A stretch of DNA of 8,283 nucleotides from CAXMPK01 sp964195405. GTDB taxonomy: Bacteria > Actinomycetota > Acidimicrobiia > Spongiisociales > ZC4RG35. Below the pieces are notes generated by a model. That model was given only the letters and a program-made list of their open reading frames with translations, searched no databases and was not told the origin of the DNA. Shown here one piece after another: positions 1 to 5,180 of the stretch (position 1 is its first letter; each line of letters opens with the position of its first letter). The stretch is taken from contig CAXMPK010000248.1 of assembly GCA_964195405.1 (NCBI GenBank), forward strand, positions 1-8,283, in the 5' to 3' direction. A program made the position numbers and the translations under genes.

Positions 1-48
1 GACGGTGGATGATTCGACCACGACGACGGTGGATGATTCGTCTACGAC
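1..48 (+). repeat. 24-nt tandem repeat in the Thr-rich linker
   Basis: Two adjacent 24-base units (1-24 and 25-48) differ only at positions 17-19 of the unit (acc versus tct). A third, broken unit starts at 49. Each encodes an eight-residue TVDDSxTT-like block of the wall-spanning linker. The array may extend left of the window. Confidence 0.85.
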
Positions 49-301
49 GACGGATCGTGAACGTGGGACTACGACGACACCACCGCCCACAACACCAACA
101 CCCACTGACGAGGTCTTGGCAACAACGATTACCGCGGCACCAACAACAGTTGAGGTCGACCCGGTGGACACCTTGCCGTTTACAGGTGTCGAGAGTGGGA
201 CCTATGGCCTGCTGGCCATGGCGCTGATCGGGATTGGTGCCTTGACCCTCACGTGGGCAAGAGGGTTTCGGGGAGAAAGGCATGAGTCGCCCGGTGGCTA
301 G
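1..301 (+). CDS. LPXTG-type cell-wall surface protein, C-terminal part (5' end outside window)
   Basis: This is the C-terminal end of a surface protein open through the left edge; codons are in phase from base 2 and the stop is TAG at 299-301. The visible part begins with a Thr/Asp/Ser/Pro-rich low-complexity linker (VDDSTTTT-type repeats, then TTTTPPPTTPTPT), which in known wall proteins spans the cell wall. It is followed by the sortase signal LPFTG (codons at 173-187), a hydrophobic helix (about YGLLAMALIGIGALTLTW) and a short Arg-containing tail. That motif, helix and charged tail is the canonical sortase sorting signal: sortase cleaves between T and G and links the protein to peptidoglycan. 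The tail ends ESPGG, slightly longer than usual. Neither the function of the exposed domain nor the start can be seen. No sortase gene is in the window. Confidence is high for the anchor and nil for the ligand. Confidence 0.85.
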   Translation, partial: TVDDSTTTTVDDSSTTTDRERGTTTTPPPTTPTPTDEVLATTITAAPTTVEVDPVDTLPFTGVESGTYGLLAMALIGIGALTLTWARGFRGERHESPGG

Positions 302-356
302 AAACAGATCGACGGATGCGGATTGTTCGCCCCAACAACCCTTCAGATAGAAAGAG

Positions 357-396
357 AGCAAGCCTCCCCTAAATCGGTCACCAGGGGAAGCTTGCT
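357..396. terminator. Intrinsic terminator-like hairpin after the surface-protein gene
   Basis: Inverted repeat: arm 357-370 and arm 383-396 form a 14-bp stem with one mismatch around a 12-base loop (371-382). It lies 55 bases after the surface-protein stop. There is no T-run on the + side. On the minus strand the hairpin is followed by a T-rich stretch (ctctttcta), so it may also end transcription coming from the decayed gene at 521-1079. Bases 397-520 hold nothing I can recognise. Confidence 0.6.
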
Positions 397-520
397 GTAT
401 CGAGGTCTCACTCTACGCGGTCAGCTGGCTACGTGCTGACCCGCAAATAACGGCACTCATGTGGTGGCCCAATTCAGAGTATTGAGGGTTTCATTGGGTG
501 AGGCGAGCAGTTAAATGGCT

Positions 521-1079
521 TCAAACCATCCAAGGATAAGGCTGGGTGGTTTTAGTGATATAGAGCGGATGACGAGGGTGACCGGCCATGGTTAGACCCA
601 ATACCTCAACGGTCGCACTGGCTCTGCGAGTCAGACCAGCTACAACCTCATCGCTGCGGTTCAACACTCCGCGTGTACCCCAGGCCGCCACGACCCGATC
701 CGCAAATCCCACCGCTGCCATGATCGCCTCATCATTCTGGGGGCCGACCGGATCGATGTGCCGTTTATGAGTACGGTGGGATCTGTAGCTCGAAGAGCGA
801 AGAGGTTCACCACCTCCGCCGCACCATGCCCTCACCTCTCGAGAATCTGAGAATTCGGTTGATTGTGGGGTCAACTTCGGCAGCAGTAGCGCTAGACGGG
901 TTGAGCATGATCCAGACGATCCGGGATCTACTCGCATCCCAAATCCGAGAGAGTCGATATCAGTACGCATTGGACGCATCGAAGGTGGCCGTGGCATCAC
1001 CCCGATCCCCATATTGCGCCTGGACAGTCTCACCAACGGGCAGCCGAGAGATAATCGGATCGGGTGTCACCCGGCTCAT
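521..1079 (-). pseudogene. Decayed DUF1643-domain gene (one internal stop, two frameshifts)
   Basis: Reading the minus strand from ATG 1079 in three successive frames rebuilds a DUF1643 protein of about 186 residues, close to the family's usual size. Frame 1 gives IVWIMLNPSSATA and DPTINRILRF, but carries TGA at 962-960 and runs into TGA at 809-807. Frame 2 (from about 816) gives EVVNLFALRATDP. Frame 3 (from about 760 to stop 521-523) gives DPVGPQND, VVAAWGTRG and LGLTMAGHPRHPLYI. All are family hallmarks in the right order. Each junction needs a one-base loss (or two-base gain): about 826-816 and about 768-760. The family has no settled biochemical function and is often found on phages and mobile DNA. 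The opposite-strand reading frames here match nothing. Sequencing error could explain one lesion but hardly three. Confidence 0.88.
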
Positions 1080-1154
1080 CGTAAGTCAGCGCGGACTCCA
1101 GGTTCCCGCGGGATAAGTCAAGCCACCCAGCACAAAGTGGCAATTATGCGCGGC

Positions 1155-1382
1155 CTATGCGGAGTCGATCATCACCCAATCTCGGTCCAGCACCAACTCC
1201 ATCCCACGGGCATGGCAGTAGAAGTCGTTTGCCGACAACCGGTGTTTGAACTCGGCGAGTGGTTCACCGGGCTTGGAGGTGGGGAAGGCGGAGGTTTGGT
1301 CTCTTTGCTCGCCCTTCCGATCGTAGGTAGTGACCGGTGAAAGAGCCAAGTGGGTTCCTGTCATCAATCTATCAGCTGCCAT
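1155..1382 (-). CDS. Small protein of an unrecognised family, copy 1 (possibly C-terminally truncated)
   Basis: This 75-residue frame shares a core with the gene at 3261-3545: PTSKPGEPLAEFKHRLSAN here versus ATSRPGEPLAEFKHRLSAN there, followed by Arg-Gly-(Met/Leu)-Glu-Leu-(Val/Ile)-Leu-Asp-Arg. After that Leu-Asp-Arg the two diverge, and copy 1 stops within 9 codons while copy 2 has about 28 more residues. No other frame downstream restores the copy-2 tail, so this copy may be truncated. ATG at 1382 is used; ATG at 1364 is equally possible, and neither has a clear ribosome site. It has no signal peptide or membrane helix. The decayed DUF1643 gene lies 75 bases downstream on the same strand. 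I do not recognise the family. The protein-level conservation supports coding, but this copy may be a remnant. Confidence 0.5.
   Translation of the reverse strand: MAADRLMTGTHLALSPVTTYDRKGEQRDQTSAFPTSKPGEPLAEFKHRLSANDFYCHARGMELVLDRDWVMIDSA
1181..1290. repeat. Direct repeat, copy A (paired with 3341-3450)
   Basis: Aligned without gaps to 3341-3450 at a constant offset of 2160 bases, with 19 mismatches in 110 positions by hand count (about 83% identity). Bases 1234-1268 are identical to 3394-3428 for 35 bases. It covers the conserved core of the two small paralogous genes. Confidence 0.85.
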
Positions 1383-1423
1383 GGCGGCAGGCAGTTTCTT
1401 GCTTATGAGTTACCTCCGGTATC

Positions 1424-1465
1424 GAGCAAAAAGCCGCACATGATGGCACATTGGGCGGCTTGCTC
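1424..1465. other. Imperfect inverted repeat between divergent genes
   Basis: Arms gagcaa (1424-1429) plus gccgc (1433-1437) pair with gcggc (1455-1459) plus ttgctc (1460-1465), leaving a 3-base bulge and a 17-base loop. It lies in the 121-base gap between the minus-strand small gene ending its 5' side at 1382 and the plus-strand membrane-protein gene starting at 1504. The position suits a regulatory element. No known operator is recognised. Confidence 0.3.
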
Positions 1466-1503
1466 TCCGCCTGGTGATGCTCGGCTGACAGAATGAGAGA
1501 GTT

Positions 1504-1809
1504 GTGACCGCATTTTTCTATTCGTTCGTGGTGTCAACCGGGATCCTGTTGCTCTTGACGACTCCGACGTTCTACTTGGCCTGGCGGAACGGCCAGAAAA
1601 AGACCATCCGCCGGTTTCTCATAGCGGCCATAGTTGTCGGGTTCGTTATTGCGGTAATTGCAGTCAGCTCAGGGCAGTTGCTTGACCAGTGTGAAGCCGA
1701 AAACAATCGCGCCTGTTTCGACTCCGGCTCTGCAGGGATGCGACTCACGATCATGGTTGTATTCGTCATCGTCTCGTGGGTGAAAGCCGCCACCCTCTTT
1801 GACTCATGA
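1504..1809 (+). CDS. Small three-helix membrane protein, unknown function
   Basis: This 101-residue protein has three hydrophobic segments at about residues 4-26, 36-58 and 80-97. The basic cluster between helices 1 and 2 (R28, K32, K33, R36, R37) places that loop in the cytoplasm. The loop between helices 2 and 3 (about 59-79) would then be outside and contains two cysteines (C63, C71) that could form a disulfide. The start is GTG at 1504, preceded closely by gagagag (1496 onward), a weak purine-rich ribosome site. A strong hairpin terminator follows 93 bases after the stop, which supports a real, singly transcribed gene. I do not recognise the family and assign no function. Confidence 0.65.
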   Translation: MTAFFYSFVVSTGILLLLTTPTFYLAWRNGQKKTIRRFLIAAIVVGFVIAVIAVSSGQLLDQCEAENNRACFDSGSAGMRLTIMVVFVIVSWVKAATLFDS

Positions 1810-1902
1810 GCGCAGAGTGACACCCCGTACATCACGGCACTCATGTCTGGCTCGCCACGGGCTGTATCGGGCTGGTTGTTGTTTGTCGTTTCGGAGCGCG
1901 AA

Positions 1903-1935
1903 GAAACCCCTCCGCTGTGACCGAGGAGGGGTTTC
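1903..1935. terminator. Bidirectional intrinsic terminator between convergent genes
   Basis: A perfect 11-bp stem, gaaacccctcc (1903-1913) with ggaggggtttc (1925-1935), encloses an 11-base loop. The stem ends in A/T pairs on both sides (AAA/TTT), so it can work in both directions. It lies between the converging genes 1504-1809 (+) and 1977-2162 (-). Confidence 0.85.
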
Positions 1936-1976
1936 ATCAGCTTTTGGGTTCAACGGTTACTTGCCTGGTTTCACGG

Positions 1977-2162
1977 CTAGCAGCCGACTACCCCAATGAG
2001 GTCATGAACAACACCGTGCCCTGGGGGGTTTCGGTCATGAGTCACGTTGGATGCATTAGCCAGACCATCACATGAGTTGTGTCTCCCATGGGCAAATGCG
2101 GGCGATACCGCTAAGACAAGCAACACCCCAACAAGAATCAGAACAGTCAGCGTACGTCGCAT
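1977..2162 (-). CDS. Small secreted Cys/His peptide, unknown function
   Basis: The ATG at 2162 is chosen because a purine-rich ribosome site (aagaggaaag) sits immediately upstream; a longer in-frame start at 2246 would bury the signal peptide. The 61-residue product begins MRRT, then has a hydrophobic core (LTVLILVGVLLVLAV) and a signal peptidase I site SPAFA, with cleavage predicted after residue 24. The mature chain of 37 residues begins HGRHNSC and contains five histidines (25, 28, 42, 49, 53) and two cysteines (31 and the terminal residue 61). A single disulfide could close nearly the whole peptide into a loop, and the histidines could bind metal; both are inferences. The terminator at 1903-1935 lies just downstream. 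I do not recognise the family, and it has no adjacent processing or transport gene. Confidence 0.7.
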   Translation of the reverse strand: MRRTLTVLILVGVLLVLAVSPAFAHGRHNSCDGLANASNVTHDRNPPGHGVVHDLIGVVGC

Positions 2163-2440
2163 CTTTCCTCTTTTCTTCGGCTCCAACACCGAATCACGAT
2201 CACTTACGACGGACGAAGCCGTCACCCATACAGACGAATAGCGCACTCATTCGGGTGACATGGGCAGGCCAATGTCCAATGAGCGTCGACGTGTCGTCAT
2301 CTACAGGTTATCTACTATTGGGAACGTCAACACCCGCATGCAACGGCACCTATCTGCGGTGGGTCGAAACCGTTGTTCTCGTGCCGCGGGTTCGATTTCT
2401 TGGGGCGACGGTGACGGTGTGATCCTGGCAGACTCCTCTG

Positions 2441-3166
2441 GTGGCCTACTTCCGATATTCGACGGAGATCATCAACCGGTTCCCGACGATTTGGGGAGGC
2501 ATGATCTATGCGACCGGTCTCACCAACCCGTCGACTCCTCCGGACCTGTTGGAGGCATTTGAGGCAGAACAGCACACGGTTCGACGACGGCTCGAAAACA
2601 CACCACCAGCGGAAATCGCAAGTCTGGCGGCTTGGCGATCCACGTTCTCTGCTTTTGGAGTCAAACCCACCCAATACCGCAACGCAGCAGAGGCTCTCCT
2701 GAGGCGTCTTTCCAAACAGGGAACCGTCCCATCGATCAATACCCTGGTTGACATAGCCAATCTTGTCAGTCTGCGCTACCAGGTTCCGGTTGCAGTTTTC
2801 GATCAGCGCTCGGTGGCCGGGACGACGACCGTACGCTTCGCGTCTGGAGGCGAACGCTTTACAGATTTGGGCAGCGACTCCATATCGCATCCCGAACCTG
2901 GAGAAGTCGTGTTCGTAGATGATGACGGTGTAGTCAGCGCTCGCCGTTGGTGCTGGCGACAGAGCAGCCAGAGTGCTGCCGGGTCGTCCATCACCGACGC
3001 GCTTATCACTGTCGAGGGCCAACATCGACACGCACCAGCAGACATCAGCAGAGCCACCAACGACCTAGTTGGCTTCCTTTCCGAATACCATCCGCAAGCA
3101 CACCTCACCTCAGCAATCCTGTCATCCGACTCACCCGAATTCCCATCGGGCGATGCGGCACCGTGA
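2441..3166 (+). CDS. B3/B4 tRNA-binding domain protein (solo PheRS-beta editing-domain homologue)
   Basis: This 241-residue protein matches the B3/B4 domain of the phenylalanyl-tRNA synthetase beta subunit found as a free-standing protein (COG3382-type). Conserved stretches are FGVKPTQYRNAAEALLRR (72-89), the PSINTLVDIANLVSLRYQ helix (97-114) leading into VPVAVFD, and PEPGEVVFVDDDGVVSARRW (151-170). In the synthetase this domain clears mischarged Tyr-tRNA(Phe); solo homologues are presumed to act in trans on tRNA, though few have been tested. The start is GTG 2441, the first possible start after an in-frame stop at 2420-2422. It preserves the family-like N-terminus (FRYSTEIINRFPTIWGGMIY), which ATG 2501 would remove. 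No good ribosome site precedes it. The gap 2163-2440 upstream shows only a weak TACTAT at 2313-2318. The Ser-rich tail past residue 225 is not part of the domain. Confidence 0.88.
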   Translation: MAYFRYSTEIINRFPTIWGGMIYATGLTNPSTPPDLLEAFEAEQHTVRRRLENTPPAEIASLAAWRSTFSAFGVKPTQYRNAAEALLRRLSKQGTVPSINTLVDIANLVSLRYQVPVAVFDQRSVAGTTTVRFASGGERFTDLGSDSISHPEPGEVVFVDDDGVVSARRWCWRQSSQSAAGSSITDALITVEGQHRHAPADISRATNDLVGFLSEYHPQAHLTSAILSSDSPEFPSGDAAP

Positions 3167-3260
3167 TCAGCCGCCGAATGGTCCGTTACTGAACAAATGA
3201 CAGGCTGGTGAGAGTGGGATTTCGCTCCTGTTTGAGAGGCACATCAACACAAACGGACGT

Positions 3261-3545
3261 CTACGGCGTGTCAACCATTAGGCCCACCTCCGACCTACCC
3301 ACCACCGGGATCAGAAGCCTTACAAGCTCGGTGGCCGCCTCCCGGTCCAAGATCAGCTCCAACCCACGGGTGCGGCTGTAGTAGTTGTTTGCTGACAACC
3401 GGTGTTTGAACTCGGCGAGTGGTTCACCAGGTCTGGAGGTGGCGAAGCCAACAGCCACACACGGCTCACCATAATTGTTGGTGGCGGTGATCGACTGAGG
3501 GTGGGCTAGCGGCACCGTGACATTTGTAGCGGTGGGGTGTGACAC
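3261..3545 (-). CDS. Small protein of an unrecognised family, copy 2
   Basis: This 94-residue protein is the fuller member of the pair with 1155-1382. The conserved core is FATSRPGEPLAEFKHRLSAN, followed by NYYSRTRGLELILDRE, then a tail (AATELVRLLIPVVG) lacking in copy 1. It has no signal peptide, membrane helix or recognised catalytic motif; the Lys/His/Arg-rich core followed by Leu-rich helices suggests a small soluble alpha/beta protein. The start is GTG 3545, only 33 bases after the stop of the F420-dependent nitroreductase-family gene on the same strand, so the two are probably one operon. An ATG at 3547 is in another frame. An internal GTG (codon 11) is a possible alternative start. I do not know the function. 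Confidence 0.65.
   Translation of the reverse strand: MSHPTATNVTVPLAHPQSITATNNYGEPCVAVGFATSRPGEPLAEFKHRLSANNYYSRTRGLELILDREAATELVRLLIPVVGRSEVGLMVDTP
3341..3450. repeat. Direct repeat, copy B (paired with 1181-1290)
   Basis: Second copy of the 110-base repeat described at 1181-1290, in the same orientation. The best-matched part is 3394-3428, identical over 35 bases including silent positions. It encodes the shared GEPLAEFKHRLSA core. Confidence 0.85.
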
Positions 3546-3578
3546 ATCCCGGCCTGCTTTAGAATCCGGACGCCTAGG

Positions 3579-3959
3579 TCAGCCGACAGTGAACTCCACC
3601 AGGGGCGCTCCTTTGACCCACCTGGGAAGGATGTGTTCGGCCTTGGCGGGCACATTCCCCCAGCTTTCGGTGAGTATCCGATACAACACGTCCGCTCGTT
3701 GATCGTCGGCGACTATCTCTTCGGCCTCTGCTGGCAGGTCGGCAATAACACCGTGTTTGAGGTGGATTGTGAACTTGGGATTGGCCTTCATGTTCGCCAG
3801 CCAGTCACGTTTGTGGCCCGGCTGACCGGTGATGTAATAGCTCCCGTCGAAGTGGTGGAAGTTGATCTCGACCCGGTGAGGCTTCCCGGTCTTGGCTCCG
3901 AGCGTGGTGATATCAATGACCCCGCCTCTTACAAGAGCTTCGGTAACTGCCGCATCCAT
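3579..3959 (-). CDS. Nitroreductase-family deazaflavin (F420)-dependent oxidoreductase (DUF385/Ddn-like)
   Basis: This 126-residue protein of the F420H2-dependent quinone reductase/nitroreductase family (PF04075; Ddn of Mycobacterium is the best-studied member) has two hallmarks. TLGAKTGKPHRVEI (19-32) is the phosphate-binding loop and strand, and YYITGQPGHKRDWLANM (41-57) is followed by KANP. Members use reduced cofactor F420 to reduce quinones or other electron-poor compounds; the substrate here cannot be told. At 126 residues it is slightly shorter than Ddn (about 150), lacking the N-terminal membrane-associated extension. The start is ATG 3959, without a clear ribosome site. The unrecognised small gene follows 33 bases later on the same strand. 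No F420 biosynthesis gene is in the window, so cofactor supply is assumed to be elsewhere in the genome. Confidence 0.88.
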   Translation of the reverse strand: MDAAVTEALVRGGVIDITTLGAKTGKPHRVEINFHHFDGSYYITGQPGHKRDWLANMKANPKFTIHLKHGVIADLPAEAEEIVADDQRADVLYRILTESWGNVPAKAEHILPRWVKGAPLVEFTVG

Positions 3960-4091
3960 ACAGCGTCAAACCGAATGAGATTTTGGGGTATTCCACAAAC
4001 TGTCACTGGCGAAATGTCAGCATGTTTCGCGCTCTCGACCCTGGTGGGTTTTCTTCTTGGGGTGGCCGTAGGCAGATAGTGCAAAAGTTGT

Positions 4092-4111
4092 TTGACATCG
4101 ACCCCTAAGCT
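4092..4111 (+). promoter_or_regulatory. Candidate promoter elements upstream of the SelW-like gene
   Basis: A perfect TTGACA lies at 4092-4097, and a TANNNT-type hexamer TAAGCT at 4106-4111. Their 8-base spacing is too short to work together, so at most one is used: TTGACA with a poor -10 near 4115-4122, or TAAGCT as an actinobacterial -10 with no good -35. Either puts the start of transcription before TTG 4139. Confidence 0.35.
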
Positions 4112-4138
4112 GGCCGTCTTCTACACAGTGAGAACAAC

Positions 4139-4405
4139 TTGAACGTGATCGACATCACATATTGCGTCCCTTGAGACTATTCAGCCCGCGCCGTGAGCGC
4201 GGCAACAGACCTGCTGACCAATTATCAGCACGTCATTGAGTCCTTGACGTTCACAACTGGCGACAAAGGGGTCTTTGATGTGACCGTCGATGGTGATTCT
4301 CTCTATTCGAAAGCCGCTACAGGCCGACACGCCGAGCCCGGCGAAGTCTTGGAGCTGTTCAAAGAGCATTACGCCGAGGATGTTACTCCATACCCCAAAA
4401 CCTGA
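4139..4405 (+). CDS. SelW/Rdx-family selenoprotein (CVPU; TGA 4172-4174 read as selenocysteine)
   Basis: Reading through TGA 4172-4174 gives an 88-residue Rdx/SelT-SelW-SelH-family thioredoxin-like protein. Its start MNVIDITYCVPU matches the family's beta strand followed by the CxxU/CxxC redox motif, with C9 and U12. Then come DYSARA and the helix VSAATDLLTNYQ, the strand IESLTF, and the hallmark GVFDVTVDGDSLYSKAATGR (approximate residues 45-64), with EPGEVLELF after it. The redox pair is thought to work on thiols with glutathione-like or mycothiol-like partners; the partner here is unknown. TTG 4139 is chosen because gaga (4130-4133) lies five bases upstream and residue spacing fits the family; GTG 4145 is an alternative. 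A conventional reading would start at GTG 4193 and lose the active site and first strand. A SECIS-like hairpin follows the TGA. Alternatives are a nonsense mutation or sequencing error at a Cys codon. Confidence 0.82.
4184..4203 (+). promoter_or_regulatory. Putative bacterial SECIS hairpin
   Basis: Within the coding region, ccgcgc (4186-4191) pairs perfectly with gcgcgg (4197-4202) around the 5-base loop CGUGA (4192-4196). G4184 and C4203 extend the stem past a bulged C4185. The loop starts 17 bases after the TGA and has G as its second base. As I recall the bacterial SECIS rules (small apical loop, a G among its first two bases, loop roughly 16-37 bases after UGA), this fits. The SelB-binding function is inferred. 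Confidence 0.6.
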
Positions 4406-4445
4406 CACTCGCGCAGTGAACTCCTGGATATGTCAGGATTAGCCA

Positions 4446-4841
4446 ATGGAGATGTCACAGGATCACAAAGACGCGTTGGCCCAGGGACGCAAGGAAGCTC
4501 GGGCAATAAAGGCCTATCTGAACGCTCTCGACGGGCGCAAGTCCGGCAGGCTCGTGACCAGAGAAAGCCTCCAGAAGAGGATCATCAAGATAAACGAGAA
4601 GCTCGAGACTTCGGATGACCCACTCAAGTCAATCGAGCTATTACAGACTCGGCTCGACGCCGAAGAAGCCCTTTCCCATTTCGACGCCGAAGAGGACTTC
4701 GACGCCTTGGAAGCCGGGTTTGTTGCAAATGCCAACGCTTATTCAAAGAGGAAGGGCCTCAGCTACACCGCGTGGCGTGAATTCGGCGTCCCCGCTGTCA
4801 CTTTGAGAGACGCCGGCGTCCCCGAGACCCGACGGCGTTAG
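4446..4841 (+). CDS. Conserved actinobacterial protein of unknown function, coiled-coil plus C-terminal AWRE-GVP motif
   Basis: This 131-residue protein begins MEMSQDHKDALAQGRKEARA and has long charged, probably coiled-coil helices through about residue 90. It ends with the conserved block AYSKRKGLSYTAWREFGVPA (98-117), then VTLRDAGV. I recognise this layout (DHKxALAxGRxExRA at the start, YSERKGISYAAWREVGVPxxVLKxAGI at the end) as a widespread actinobacterial family annotated only as hypothetical; no function is known to me. ATG 4446 is preceded by AGGA (4435-4438) at a 7-base spacing. It lies 40 bases downstream of the SelW-like gene on the same strand, so they may share a transcript. Its stop codon overlaps that of the convergent metallopeptidase gene. 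Confidence 0.85.
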   Translation: MEMSQDHKDALAQGRKEARAIKAYLNALDGRKSGRLVTRESLQKRIIKINEKLETSDDPLKSIELLQTRLDAEEALSHFDAEEDFDALEAGFVANANAYSKRKGLSYTAWREFGVPAVTLRDAGVPETRRR

Positions 4842-5176
4842 GCCCAACCAAGCTCGTCGAGCCGAGCGTCATCGATCCCGAGGTGGTGTCCCATCTCGTG
4901 CAACACGGTCTTGCGAATCTCGGCTCGCAGTCCGGCGTCGTCAAGACCCATGGCCAGGTGCGGTTTGCGAAAGACCACAATTCTGTCGGGCATCGTCCCG
5001 AAGTAGTCGTCACGGTCGTTGAGAGACACCCCTTCGTAGACCCCCAGAACATCCCCCAACTCAGGTGACGGCTCGTCCTCAACCACGACCATCAGGTTGT
5101 CGACCTTCTCGAACACCCACTCAGGCATCTCTTCGAGAGTGCTGTCGACCACAGCCTCGAATTCAGATCGACGCAT
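4838..5176 (-). CDS. Zincin-fold metallopeptidase family protein (PF06262), HExxHxxGxxD
   Basis: This 112-residue protein (from ATG 5176) belongs to the small minimal-zincin family common in actinobacteria. It reads MRRSEFEAVVDSTLEEMPEW at the N-terminus, then YEGVSLNDR and PDRIVVFRKPHLA, and has the zinc motif HEMGHHLGIDD with His93, Glu94, His97 and Asp103 as ligands and catalytic base. The presumed role is zinc-dependent protein cleavage or binding in the cytoplasm; no substrate is established for the family. ATG 5176 fits the family N-terminus and lies 4 bases after the kynureninase stop (5181-5183), which indicates translational coupling. An open frame back to 5275 overlaps kynureninase and is not family-like. 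It is convergent with the 4446-4841 gene, with stop codons overlapping. Confidence 0.9.
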   Translation of the reverse strand: MRRSEFEAVVDSTLEEMPEWVFEKVDNLMVVVEDEPSPELGDVLGVYEGVSLNDRDDYFGTMPDRIVVFRKPHLAMGLDDAGLRAEIRKTVLHEMGHHLGIDDARLDELGWA

Positions 5177-5180
5177 CGCT

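Noticed and set aside
450..462. 13-base repeat acggcactcatgt shared with 1833-1845
   Set aside because: The flanks do not match at all, so chance is likely; it is too short to mark a mobile element.
960..962. TGA inside the DUF1643 remnant as a second selenocysteine codon
   Set aside because: The family has no conserved Cys there, no SECIS-like hairpin was seen, and two frameshifts follow, so ordinary decay explains it.
1977..2246. Longer form of the secreted peptide starting at 2246
   Set aside because: It would place 28 charged residues before the signal peptide; ATG 2162 has its own ribosome site.
2260..2562. Plus-strand open frame overlapping the start of the B3/B4 gene
   Set aside because: Its composition is Arg/Gly-rich and featureless, it overlaps a well-supported gene in another frame, and it has no ribosome site.
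301..3578. Insertion sequence or CRISPR array in the accessory-looking stretch
   Set aside because: No transposase, terminal inverted repeats, target duplications or regularly spaced repeats were found; the only repeat is the coding duplication at 1181-1290/3341-3450.
3633..4079. Plus-strand open frame opposite the F420-dependent oxidoreductase
   Set aside because: It is antisense to a clear family member over most of its length and shows no domain of its own.
4193..4405. A 70-residue gene starting at GTG 4193
   Set aside because: It lacks the first strand and redox motif of the Rdx fold, while the sequence upstream in the same frame supplies both once TGA is read through.
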